Positions 12,030 through 22,177 of a stretch of 53,521 nt of DNA are shown here, in pieces. Position 1 is the first letter of the stretch. Every line of letters begins with the position of its first letter. The stretch is from assembly GCA_015680685.1 (NCBI GenBank), contig MNCI01006908.1:1-53521 (forward strand), in the 5' to 3' direction. The notes beneath the pieces were generated by a model, which was not told the DNA's origin, made no database searches, and saw only the letters and a list, made by a program, of their open reading frames with translations. The stretch is from Gnetum montanum (taxonomy: Eukaryota; Streptophyta; Gnetopsida; Gnetales; Gnetaceae). A program made the position numbers and the translations under genes.

Positions 12030-12189
12030 TGGTACTTACATGAGTCACCTTTCTCAATAAGGAGTCAAACACTTATACAGGTCTTCTTTCGTGGTAACTG
12101 TCATATTTCTTTTGTAGTGCCTACACAGGTTATGTTTCTTGGTAAGGAGTTTGATACTTATGTGGGTTGTACTTTTTGGTAACTATCAT
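12030..12189. repeat. Two imperfect 75-bp direct repeats, 85 bp apart
   Basis: GGTACTTACATGAGTCACC...GTGGTAACTGTCAT (12030-12104) is echoed by AGTGCCTACACAGGTTATG...TTGGTAACTATCAT (12115-12189). It directly follows the 100-bp array. Meaning unknown. Confidence 0.45.
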
Positions 12190-13732
12190 GTTGTTCAATT
12201 TTGGTTTTGGTTTGGGTTTTGTGGATGGCTGTAAAACCTTTTCTATTATTTGCTTTTGGATACTTTGTTTGGTTATTATTTATGATTTGATCTATGCATG
12301 TTTATATTTTTGGTGTTAACTCTATGCTTGTAGCTACCCCCTGTGCATAATTGTCTAGCCACATAATGTTTGAAACCAAAACCCATATGGAAGTATTCTG
12401 TAGCTTAATTTTCCTACTCAATCTTAGGATGGATTCCCCTTGTATTTTTTATGCCTTCTAAGTGATTCACTTAGTTGTGAGAAGGAGTTAGGTGAATAAG
12501 TTGATGCTTATAAGTTTGATTTAAGTATTTTTAGTTTAGTCATTAAGTTACCAATTATTGGTTATTTCTCTTCTAAGATGTAATATTCAACTAGGATTTT
12601 TGTATTATATAATAATGCATTTAGTTGTGAGGATTTGTATTTATATTAAGCCTTTCTTTAGTGAAGGTCTAACTTGTTCATGTATTTTTATTTTAGTAGC
12701 ATTGGTTAATTTTAATTATTTTTATTTTGCAATTTTCATTATCAATAGAACCTAATACCTTTGATGTTGGATTATTCATATTATGTCATAAAATTAACCA
12801 CTTAGTAAATCCATGAAAAAATATTATAAATTGTGCATAGATTGATCAACAATCCATGAAGTATTGCCTCAAGTGTAAATGAGATATAAGGTGTTGGAAC
12901 TTGAAATAAGTGACACATAGGTATACCTTAAGATATATTGTCCAATAGAAGTTTATATAACTTAGCATTGTCCATCAGAATCAAACCTATGAACTAGAGC
13001 TTCCAAATCAATGTCTTATTAGTAGGCTAACACCTCATTACTTTGTTTTTTTTTTTTTCATTTTGTTTGATCTTTGCCAAATTTCTTTACTTGCTGCACA
13101 TGATCCGAATAAAATTTTTAACTCAAAAATATAAGTTGGATGATTGTAGTTTGAAATTATAAAAGAAGAAAAATAATAGTAGAATCTCTAACAAAAAAAT
13201 CACATTACAATGGAATTTCTAAATATCATAAAAAGTAAAAGGAGAAAGACAACTTTAAAAAATTTATAAGCACTTAAAAATTTATAGTAACTTACTATCC
13301 TAAATCCAAAAATATAGAATAACCTACCATTCCAAATCCAAAAATATTCAACAAGAGGACACTTGTAAAAGCAATAATGCAAATAAACCTTTTAAGTTGA
13401 TAAGATGAGTAAAATTGGTAGGCTAGCGTAATAAAAAAATTTCCTTACACTCAAATATTATGATAAGTTTGTAAGGTAGAAAGTTTCTATCAGTAAAGTT
13501 ACTTATATACAACAGAAATAAAACATAGAATAGCTCATGTAAACCCTTCTAAGAAAAGAACCAAAGTGGAAAAATAAATAAATAAAAAATATTATTGCCA
13601 AATTTGATTGAAAAATCTCTTCTATAAATTTATATTTTAAGTCTAATTCCTCCTTTATGATGAATTCTCTCATAGAGCCAATTATTTTACCAATCACAAT
13701 CTCCATCATGTTGCTCAATTATTTACTATTAA
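12190..13732. other. AT-rich spacer, nothing recognised
   Basis: Open stretches here are short and AT-driven (Phe/Tyr/Ile-rich on either strand). No repeat boundaries or protein family signals were seen. Confidence 0.5.
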
Positions 13733-14264
13733 GAATGATTCTACTACCCTCTCTTGGCAACACACCAAAATAAAATGGGGGTTTCAAAGACAAGCTACTC
13801 TTATTTACCAACACATTAAGCATTTTCTCTCCAACTTTGATGTTCCTAAGTTGCATAATAATACTCCTTGGTATGATGATTGGTTTTGGCTTGATGGTTC
13901 CCCTCTGTGTTTTTTATGCCTTTCTAAAGCCAAATCTTGGTTTCATGTGCAAGAATTCCAACACTCCACTTTAAATAGAAGATGGAGTGTGCATCTTGAG
14001 GATCACCATTGAAAAGCTATTTTTCATCGTGTTTGGACTTCCAAGGCCCAACCTAAGTACCGTTGGTTTTGCTAGTCCTTGATTCATCAAGGTCTTCCCA
14101 TTTGACATAGGCTTCACTTCTTAGGAGTTGATTGCCCTAAATGCATCATTTGTCAAGCCAATGACTCTTTTGTGCATGTCTTTTGGGATTGCTCATTCTC
14201 TCGACAAATTTGGAAGTGGTGTCAATCTCTCCAAGTTTTTATTCCTAACCAGTATGTTAGTTTC
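13733..14264 (+). pseudogene. LINE ORF2 C-terminal part, left fragment (zf-RVT)
   Basis: One plus-strand frame with three stops reads LSWQHTKIKWGFQRQATLIY, NTPWYDDWFWLDGSPL, FHRVWTSKAQPKYRWFC, HRLHFLGVDCPKCIICQAND, then SFVHVFWDCSFSRQIWKW. This is the region after RT in plant LINE ORF2 ending in the zf-RVT zinc finger (C-x2-C ... H-x4-C visible). Two of the stops are TGA where CGA would fit. The frame is cut at 14264 by an LTR element and resumes after 18337. Confidence 0.85.
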
Positions 14265-14480
14265 TGATGAGCAATGAGGTACCCCTATGGTCAACCATAC
14301 AAATCACAAGTGTTCATGCATGATCCAATCAAATCCAGTGGATGGGACTAGTTGTGGCATCTAGATCATTATGCTTTGATTTTAGTTCGTTGTCTTCCCA
14401 CTTGGGCTAGTGGTAGCTTTATCACATATGGTTTAGTCCAAAGTGAGACATATGATGTTGTTCCTAATTCTACATTATGA
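14265..14480 (-). repeat. 3' LTR, only about 215 bp recognisable
   Basis: 14265-14480 aligns with 17461-17680 (TGATGAGCAATGAGGTACCCC, GTTGTGGCATCTAGATCATT, GTTTAGTCCAAAGTGAG), clearly above 85% by eye. Beyond that the left copy diverges, and the U3 half of the 872-bp right LTR (TATA box, CTCATCA start) is not found. The 3' LTR therefore looks truncated or replaced. Confidence 0.7.
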
Positions 14481-14992
14481 GAATTAGGTACCCCTTACAT
14501 TCCGCCTTGGTTCTACACTCTTCTATCCAAACACAATGATTATAGATGTATTATTAGGTTGAATGATGAAAAAGATTACCATTATGACTAGAGCAAGAAC
14601 CTCTTATTAATGAAATGGATGGATGGATGATGTGGTCACAATGTTCGAATAATTAGTTCCTTATGATTTGAAAACCTCACCTCAATGGGCAACATGATTA
14701 ATAGCGAGATTACATAACAAGGAAAATTAAAACCACAACTAGAAAAAAGTAGAAAAAATAGAAAAATTTGGATCATGAAATAGGAAGATGACAAAAAATT
14801 ATAAAACAAAAAGATGAAAAACACTTAAGAATCTTGAAGGTTAGAATGGGGGATAACCCCCACGACTAAACATTTGGCTATGGCTAGGATTAATAAGTGG
14901 ATGAAAGGATCCATGCATGTATGAAACATTGGGAACTATCCATACCCCAGCCATTGGATGTTTATTGGTGGTGTGGTGGTTGGGTAGAAAAA

Positions 14993-15786
14993 TTATTGGT
15001 CACACACCTGATTGTTATATGTATGGTGGGTTAGGATATGAGGCATGTTATCATTATGGATGACTGGCCCATGATTGCATACTTGATCATGAGATGGTAT
15101 GCATGGATTCATTTGTCTCCCCATGTTTGTAGATTCATTGGTTGGATGTAGAATTGAAGTACAAATAAATAGTGGCCCTTGTGTGTAGTTGGAGGATGTT
15201 GGTTGAGACGAGGAAGGTGGTGCACCAAATTGGCATTGTGCTGGCTCGATTGACGTGGGGGGTTCATGCATGGTTTGCCTTGGCTTACGACCTTTCCTCT
15301 AGAAGGGACATTTTTAGCATTGTAATTGAGACCCACTGGTGTCAACGTGTATTTGCACATTTGCAACACAAGTGGCACTCATTTGTTGATATTGTAGTGT
15401 TGAACCTTCTTGAGTTACTAGCGACAACATTGGAGAAGGTGAATTATGAGAATATCGAGGGTAGGTTGATTGGTAAGAAGTGCAAGGTGGTGATCTTTCA
15501 CAGAATGTCATGTATTGATGGTACTTAGGAGAGTGGTAGTGACGATTTGAAGTGGAGGATGCCAAACTAGTTGAAGAAATAGGGTGTTGAACATAATATT
15601 CGTGTGATTTTGATAGATATGGCTGATTTGGTGATGGCCTCCCCCACGACTATGGTTGTTGCCACTGCGGTTGATGACTATGTTGAGGTTGGTGGTAAGT
15701 CCTCCTAGGGTGGTACAATCGGTTGTGGAACTATCTATAATTGCCTTGTGGAAGAGGAAGTCTCCTAGGCATGTGCTTTTGCACAA
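14993..15786 (-). pseudogene. Gag C-terminal tail, Pro/Gln/His/Asn-rich
   Basis: Overlapping open pieces follow the zinc knuckle of gag: INRSGNNHSRGGGHHQISH, then SPKYHQYMTFCERSPPCTSY, then SIEPAQCQFGAPPSSSQPTS. The composition is low-complexity with no catalytic motif. In element A the corresponding interval, between knuckle and protease, is likewise low-complexity. This is probably a disordered Gag tail. The frame changes at least twice. Confidence 0.45.
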
Positions 15787-15789
15787 ATT

Positions 15790-17334
15790 TTGGATTTAAG
15801 GCACCTACCCAATACTCCTGTAGATGTAACAATACAGGGCATTGGCCCTTCAGATGGTCATATATACATAGGTCGCATCCATCATCTTCATCTGTGGTAG
15901 AGTCTTTAGCCTCACTTTTGTCAACCCCTTTTTTTGTTTGTCAAAAAGTGTTCCTAACTATTTCTTGGTTCTGTGTTCTTTGTTTATTATGTTCATTTGG
16001 CGTGTGTTGCATGATCTTCTCTATAATCATCTCAATAAGAGTTGTAAGATTTTTAGTTATCCATTTGGACATCCTATTCAACTTTGCTTCTAATTCATCA
16101 ATAGACTTCTTTATCGGCAAAGTTTGTTGTGAAATCACCTTATTGAGAGTAGTTTCATTCTCCTTACCATAAATTTGGACATCCTTGGATTGAAGAGTTG
16201 GGTCCCATTGATGTTTCTTGATATTCTCCAATTTGCATATCTCTCCTTTTTCTTTTTCCACATACTTTATTAGCTCTTTGGTCTGATGGGCTTCAAGCTT
16301 GTATAATTGCCCTAGGGCATACATCCCAAGGGTCGCCCTTGTTCCATTACGAAGCCCATCTATGATGTGGTAAAGTTTTCTTTCCTCGGAGAAGCCATGG
16401 CTTGGGCATCTATTTAGTAAAGTATAATATCTATCTAAGGCCATGTCCAAGGGTTCATGTTGTTCTTGTTTCCACTCTTGGATTTGTCTCCTCAAGTTGG
16501 ACACTCTTGCATAAGTTTGGTATTTCTCATTGAAAAGTTCCAGCATTGTAAACCATTGTCAGATTGAATTTGGCTTCAAAAATCGATACCACACTTTAGC
16601 TCTATCAATTAGTGTCCTAGGAAAGAGCTTAAGCTTTTGCCATCCACTTTCAATGTTGTAAAAAGCACATGCATCATGGAAGGCTTGTAAATGATGTTGT
16701 GGATTTGAATCATAGCCTCCTGCAAATTTAGGAATATTGTTCATGTCAAGCTTAGGTAAAAGACTCTTTTTGTGATGCCTGCGAGATATCTTTACTGCCT
16801 CTATGATTTGCATTAGGCTCTTGGTGGCCAAGAAGGGTTCATCATCATTAGACAAGTTGTGATGAAATCTCTATTTGGTTGATGGTGATGATTGGAATTT
16901 TGTTCATGTTGATGACATTGAGTGTGTATGTGGATTTGATTTTTACTTTTATTTTGATCCTTTAGTGGACCTCTATCTCTACACCTACGTTCATCTTTGT
17001 TAGAACTAGACGTTGAAGGGGAAAAAGAAGATGAGGAACTAGAAGAATTGTCATCTCTTCTATGGTCTTCCTCAGGGTCCCTTAATTTATCATTTCTTGG
17101 TTTTGAGGAGGTCTTAGGCCTTGAGGCCTCCCCTAGTCTAGGATCTATATCATCTTCTCCATGATTATCTACCTTAGGTGAACGTAGTCTTTGAGTGTCG
17201 TCAAGGTGGTCATAATCATAAGAAATCCCTACATAAGGTTGATCAGTCCAATCTTCTTCATCATATATCTTGTTATTTCTCCAATGAATGTGTTCGCTAT
17301 ATAGCACATAGTCATTTCCATGTGAGAGAGACAT
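15790..17334 (-). pseudogene. Gag polyprotein of the gag-only element
   Basis: Starts at Met 17334 (MSLSHGNDYVLYSEHIHW), 127 bp from the PBS. It has an acidic, Ser-rich N-terminus (SSSSSSSFSPSTSSS), then the gag core KFAGGYDSNPQHHLQAFHDA, WQKLKLFPRTLIDRAKVWYR, MLELFNEKYQTYARVSNLRR and EPLDMALDRYYTLLNRCPSHG. A Glu/Lys helical stretch follows, then a CCHC knuckle at 15877-15839 (CDLCIYDHLKGQC, C-x2-C-x3-H-x4-C). Damage is light: one frameshift near 16860 and one TGA at 16557-16559 replacing CGA (Arg in the element A copy). It probably ran to about 500 residues and was inactivated recently relative to its neighbours. Confidence 0.85.
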
Positions 17335-17441
17335 TGTTCTTGATTTATGGTTTGTGTGAGCTAAGAGTTTCTGAAAGATATATTGTTAATACCTTTTACA
17401 ACAATCATGTATAATATAACTAATCTAGATAACTAGCACCA

Positions 17442-17459
17442 TCCCCGGCAATGATGCCA
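17442..17459 (-). other. Primer binding site, tRNA-Asp type
   Basis: The minus strand reads TGGCATCATTGCCGGGGA, one base from the LTR end. It matches the plant tRNA-Asp site TGGCGCCGTTGCCGGGGA at 15 of 18 positions. All three differences are transitions. Confidence 0.8.
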
Positions 17460-17460
17460 A

Positions 17461-18332
17461 TGATGAGCAATGAGGTACCCCTACGGTGAACCATACAAAT
17501 CACAAGTGTTCACGCACGATCCAGTCAAATTTCATGGTTGGAACTAGTTGTGGCATCTAGATCATTATGCTTTGATTGTAGTTCATTGTCTTCCTACTTG
17601 GACTAGTGGTAGCTTTGTCACGTATGGTTTAGTCCAAAGTGAGGCATATGATGTTGTTCCTAATTCTATGCTACCCCTAATGATGATAAAAAGATGGATT
17701 AATTAAACTAAATGAATGATGGGAAACAAGATTTAAACTAGCCTATGGACAAGGAGTATCTGCTCTTAATTGTTAGTACACGTCTTGGACTTCGTGAGGC
17801 TACTTCTGGGATTGCCAAGTGTACGTCACTGGTTGTGTCAAACGATACACCTTTGGATTGCCAAGTATTTACACTTAAATGTTCGTGATTAAGGCATACA
17901 CACTCTGCTTAATAACAGGAATAGAAAATAGCAATAAATGGAAATGTTTAACTAAATAAACCAATAAATAATTAAAGCAATAATCTAAGTGGATGTTGCA
18001 ATGATGGAAGTAGTCTCAATCTTTATTGCCAATTATGTAACGTGTCCAAGTACATCACACTCGAACAAAGGTGCGGTACGATTACAAACATCACACTGTG
18101 GGCATGCATTGGAAATAACAAATTTTAAAGAGAAGAAACTAAAAATTAAACTATCTACCGACTCTACTTCCTGTGTCTCATCTGAGTGCCCTACCATCAT
18201 ATTTATAGGCAGAATCTAGATGAGGCGATGTCGGGTACACGACGTTGCTTATTGACTTCGACGTCAGGTACGCAATGTCAAGGCTCTGATGTCACGTATT
18301 CGACATTGGGGTTGCTGAATGATGACTCATCA
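17461..18332 (-). repeat. 5' LTR of the gag-only element
   Basis: 872 bp with TGATGAG...GACTCATCA ends, a 6-bp inverted terminus. A minus-strand TATA-like sequence (CCTATAAATATG) lies near 18196-18210. The transcript start would lie between there and 17461. It shares TCTTTATTGCCA, CCAAGTACATCA and CTCGAA words with the LTRs at 3736 and 10187. Confidence 0.9.
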
Positions 18333-18337
18333 GTTTC

Positions 18338-18690
18338 CCTCTATGTATCTTCAAAGATGACTATGTTAAGCGACACTTTCAAAAAGCCTAGAAAATCCTC
18401 TTATTTGAGATTATTTTCTTTATTTGGAAATGTCGTCTAAATGCTTGGTATCAAAACACCAACTACATTAAATCTGACTATGGTATGAAATGCTCTATTG
18501 CTAGTAATGTTCAACTTCAACTAGGCTTTATCAATAATATTACTTTTTCTTAAGCAGTATCTTTTTTAAATTGCTTATTTTGGTTTTTTTTTTAAAGCTT
18601 TTATCCGAGGGTGCGAAAAGCTTTTGTCTTAGGAGGTTCTTCTCCAGTTTGCAGCTCACCTTAACAAACACCGCCCCCCGCCCTCCGCCC
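18338..18690 (+). pseudogene. LINE ORF2 C-terminal part, right fragment
   Basis: Continues the frame interrupted at 14264: LLFEIIFFIWKCRLNAWYQN, then SDYGMKCSIASNVQLQLGFI. This matches the ...IWKxRNxxVF... segment that follows zf-RVT in LINE ORF2. The trace then fades through RKAFVLRRFFSSLQLTL near 18620-18680. Before the gag-only element landed it was joined to 13733-14264. Confidence 0.7.
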
Positions 18691-18719
18691 TCCCTTTATG
18701 TTGTGTAGTGTACAAATTT

Positions 18720-19110
18720 ACAAATGATTATTTGTGAGAATTATGAGTTAAAACCTATTAAACAAAAACGATAGACTGAATTTTATCAGAGATCGCCGAA
18801 TATTAGTCCGAAAATATGTATTATGAGAGGCTTTGCTGAACATGGCATTTGGTCTTCTTGAAGTTTTGTTTAGAGTTGCTTAATTCAATGGGGAAGAATC
18901 ATAAACACGATCTTTAACATTCAATCCCTGATTCACTGTACCGGTGAAATTCAAGTTTCGAGTCCACTGATGATAACAGATTTTTTTTTAAATCCTTTAC
19001 CATCGAAGTGTAACGGTTTAGCTTGATGCCACGTGTCTAAATTCAGAAGTTTCCACGTGGCATGTACGTTGAGCAGACGAGCATATCCGCACCAGTGGAG
19101 TCCCCAGCTC
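18720..19110 (+). promoter_or_regulatory. Candidate promoter region of the TerC gene
   Basis: A unique-looking, non-repeat stretch between LINE debris and a pyrimidine-rich leader. It holds two G-boxes (19026-19063). No convincing TATA box was found. The assignment depends on the downstream leader exon belonging to the TerC exons at 46 kb. Confidence 0.35.
19026..19063. promoter_or_regulatory. Inverted pair of G-box/ABRE-type elements
   Basis: ATGCCACGTG (19026-19035) and its exact reverse complement CACGTGGCAT (19054-19063), 18 bp apart. CACGTG cores bind bZIP and bHLH factors and are common in light- or ABA-regulated plant promoters (established knowledge). The position about 180 bp before a donor-like leader end suits a promoter. 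Confidence 0.55.
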
Positions 19111-19243
19111 TGGATCTGCCTGAACGTATAGCCGCGCTGCTTCCAAATCACATTTTCTTCTTCAAAACGCTTCCTAAGAATCCTCTGCACAGAAATCTGA
19201 ATCTTTTCGATCGAGTTTGTTGTGGTTCTGCATGATTGTTGAG
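19110..19243 (+). other. Candidate leader exon 1 of the TerC gene
   Basis: A GC-richer, TC-rich stretch (TTTTCTTCTTCAAAACGC) typical of a plant 5' leader. It ends TGCATGATTGTTGAG followed by GTATGG, a good splice donor at 19244. The ATG at 19232 would encode M-I-V-E and end in phase 0. The acceptor at 46141 also opens in phase 0. Alternatively translation starts at the ATG at 46144 and this exon is untranslated. The 5' end is arbitrary. No transcript evidence is available. Confidence 0.4.
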
Positions 19244-21049
19244 GTATGGCATGATTTCCGTTTGCAAATTTCTTTCTCCGTATAAGCTTTTCTTGCAATA
19301 AAGCAATTAAATTTCAAGATTTCTTGCAATACAATTAGGCGTGTTTTGGGGAATTTTCCTTGCTAAAGGAAGCGAATTCTGGTTTAGTTAGTCTGAAGAA
19401 TGTTGAAGGATTTTGCAGTTGGTTTGAGTGAAGGGATTTAGATGTTGTAAAGTCTTAGAAGCGGGAAATTGAGAGAAGCCTGAGTTTGAAAGCACTGCTT
19501 AATCATCGAAGTTGATTATGAAGGGAAATGGAACCTCTTCTGAATACCATATTCACGGCTGGCTAATTCAAATGAGCTTATACCTAGCAAAATCTTCGCG
19601 AAACAACAAAGGCATGCTGCAGTTGCAAACAAAGTCGATACTAAGCATAGCTCTGAATTCAGATCACTGCTCCTAATAAGCATAGGCTGTGTGTTAGGCA
19701 TAGCACGGGCTACATTTCATATTCAGAGGCTGTCAACGAAGTCCAGAATTGATTTTTAAAAATGTTATTTGGCTTGATGGAGCTAATAGTAAACTGGGAT
19801 TTGATAATATTGCATATTTATATTTTTTAAGTTTATCATCATCTTACCATTGTCCCAACAGAATGGGGTAGGCTAATTAAAATCTTTTATATTGATTTTC
19901 TGAATAACTTACTTCTTTGATTATGCTCATCCTGCAAAGTACCTAGGAGGGTCCAGAAGGGTCAGTAGATGAGCGAAAGCCTAACCTCTTTGGGTGACTG
20001 TACTTATGAATAATTTATTAGGAATAACTCACTTTTTAAATTCTTGTTCTTGAAGATATATTTTTTCAGAGGGAATGTCAATTTTTAAAGCAATATTCCT
20101 AGAACAATGCCCCTAGTATTACATAGGGTTCTGGTATGAAGCTTTGAACCCAGTGCTTTGGGTGCAAAGTAGTACGAGCTAACCAACCCAACAGCCTGTG
20201 CTCAATTCCTAAGGAGTATTAAACATATGCCTCTTACAGTTTTCTTTAAATCACCTCCATGTCAAATGAGGCATAGCTTGATCTCTATCCATAGTTTCTA
20301 TGCTATGTTTCAATGTTAGTAAATGGACTCATTTGCGGTTCCTGATCATATACAAATGCAACATCTTGGAACTTTGCCTTTGGCAACCACTTTCATCCTG
20401 CTAAATTTCCTAATTGCTCTGGTTGATACTTCTTAAGTTAAAAAGGTCCATATCATATTTGATCCAACCAAGTTCAAGTTGTTAGGGTCATGGTTGGAAT
20501 TGTTTATTCCTTTCCCTTACTTCCTACCTGCCTATGATATCATTTATTTGGCATTGCAGTCTTATTCCAAGAGATGGTTTATGTGTAAGTTTGATGGTCA
20601 TTACAGATTTTTTAGAATCACCAAGAAGTTTCTGTGCATTTGCTTCAAAACCATGAAACACCCATTGCTAGTTGACAAGATCAACCTGTTGAACATGTTC
20701 CATAACACTGCTAATGATCATAAGATGGTTAAGTTACTAAACCATTGCCTTCAGATCTCACTAAAATATTAATACACCATGGAAGCTATTTGAAGTTAAG
20801 TTTCTTGATGTTGATGTATTTTGCACAAGCTAATTTGTCTGATAGGTCTTTTTTTTAGCGAATGTTCATGATTAAATTAAAATACTGGAAAAGAAAATTA
20901 AAGTACAAATCAGGGCCACTAGGGGTGGCCAACATAGACTAAACCGCGAATGGGGGGAGATTGATATCCTCGACCCAAGGCCAGCTACCTCTGGCTAGAC
21001 CCCACACAGACCCCAACAGGTAGATCACAAAGAAAACAAAGGAGGGGGT

Positions 21050-21082
<33 letters not shown>
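21050..21082. repeat. 33-base uninterrupted G run
   Basis: G33 preceded by GGAGGGGGT, in the 3' UTR of LINE L-A (a C run on the element strand). It can form G-quadruplexes in principle. It may also be an assembly or polymerase artefact, and a single N lies 47 bases away. Confidence 0.9.
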
Positions 21083-21083
<1 letters not shown>

Positions 21084-21230
21084 GCAGGAAGCCAACTTAT
21101 GGATGAGTTAAACCATCCACTTTAGAAANGTCGCATGCTTTGCTCATGCGCCTAGTCCAGCTACCTCTATCTTTGCCTTTCTTCTTTCTGGTTCCGAGCC
21201 TATTGCGGCTGCTCCATCCTCGCACGCTCT

Positions 21231-21698
21231 CTATGAGAACTTCTCACAAACTTGGGCATGGAGCTTGTCTAGCAGTTGGGCCCGAGCCGCCTCTGCCATC
21301 AAGGTTTGTTGTCGAAGCAACTCTTGCTCCTGCTCCTGGAAGTGGGCTTCTAGGTTGGCCTGCGCCTGAACGAGGGTTTCCTCCCATCTGGCCTTCCAAG
21401 CTCGTCTCTCTTTGACCCAAGTTGCGGCCACCGCCTCCTCCACCACACAGTGGAGCTCCTCCATCCGCAGCACATCATGCCCAGACTCTTTCGGTGGAAA
21501 AGCGTCTGCCACCATCATAGGGCTCAAAGCGGCCGACCCTCGAAGGCCAGCCCGCTTCTGTGTGTACACCATCGTTGGGGTTAAACCGGCCCTGATTGGG
21601 AGGACCCAGAGGGACCAAATGGACCTGCCCCTGACCAAGACGACCTGGGAGGCCCGGACGATTTTGGCATTGGCTGCTCCCCTGCTACCCTCCGCCAA
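21231..21698 (-). pseudogene. LINE L-A: ORF2-extension coiled coil
   Basis: A 155-residue open frame. Its second half is a strongly charged helix (WVKERRAWKARWEETLVQAQ, then AHFQEQEQELLRQQTLMAEA) with heptad-like spacing. L-B (about 28300-28900), L-D (about 42865-43089) and L-E (about 52780-53180) have a comparable W(E/K)A(K/R)WEE-type coiled coil at the same position. The first Met is not a true start. This is the middle of the extension in a truncated copy. Confidence 0.6.
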
Positions 21699-21798
21699 AG
21701 GGCCAAAATAAGCCCATAATAGTGCCCCCTCTTCTACTGTTGCAACATAGCTAGAAAAAAGCAGGGTAGGTTAACCCTGGTTCCCAAGTTCAAGCATT

Positions 21799-22177
21799 TT
21801 AGGAACGTGAAGTGAATGCCTTGAAGCTTGGACCCATTGCTAGATTGGACAAAGAACTGGTCAACCAACTCAGCAGTCCTAGACCAAACCGGTGGCAGAG
21901 CGGATTTGGGCACCTGTTGACTCTACGTGCGTGGCACCGGCCCAATAAAGAACATTTCAGCATCCTGCAACCCTCGGGTAGTGGGCAAAATAATTTTTCC
22001 CTCTTCCTGGGCCCCCAGATATTTGGCAATCGTTGTCTCTGTTAAGGTAATTTCGATGCCCTAGAAATTCTGGTTATCCCGCTAGTTGGTAAAAAGGCAT
22101 CATTAGGAAGGGCCGGGTCACCTCCCATCCGTGGGAGGATAAGGTCCCATCCACAGCGTTCCACCATTCCCTAGAGC
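21799..22177 (-). pseudogene. LINE L-A: ORF2-extension globular block
   Basis: The minus strand reads GIEITLTETTIAKYLGAQ, GKIILPTTRGLQDAEMFFIG, PKSALPPVWSRTAELVDQ, then FFVQSSNGSKLQGIHFTFLK. The same block occurs in L-B, L-C, L-D and L-E. It contains one stop (PRT*SQQVP) and early frame damage. It is an unrecognised domain; see L-C for the fuller description. Confidence 0.75.

Larger units (their letters stand above)
14265..18332 (-). mobile_element. Gag-only (TR-GAG-like) non-autonomous LTR retrotransposon
   Basis: A 4068-bp element on the minus strand. The 5' LTR is at 17461-18332, the PBS at 17442-17459, gag at 17334-about 15790 and a Pro/His/Asn-rich tail at 15786-14993. A left terminal repeat begins with the same TGATGAGCAATGAGG at 14265. 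It is flanked by a perfect 5-bp duplication GTTTC (14260-14264 and 18333-18337), so both ends come from one insertion. No protease, RT, RNase H or integrase is present. It must have been moved by enzymes of a relative such as the element A family, with which it shares LTR words, PBS type and gag core. Non-autonomous terminal-repeat elements carrying only GAG are known in plants. Confidence 0.85.
20853..22177 (-). mobile_element. LINE copy L-A, 5'-truncated, with 15-bp target duplication
   Basis: Flanked by TCTGATAGGTCTTTT at 20838-20852 and 22178-22192. The T run at 20849-20856 is the poly(A) tail of a minus-strand insertion. The copy starts just after the zf-RVT/extension boundary of ORF2. 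It holds only the ORF2 extension, its coiled coil and the 3' UTR (ending ...TCATGAACATTCGCTAAAA). This proves that the extension lies inside the mobile LINE transcript. A 33-base G run (21050-21082) and a single N (21129) lie in its 3' half. Confidence 0.9.
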
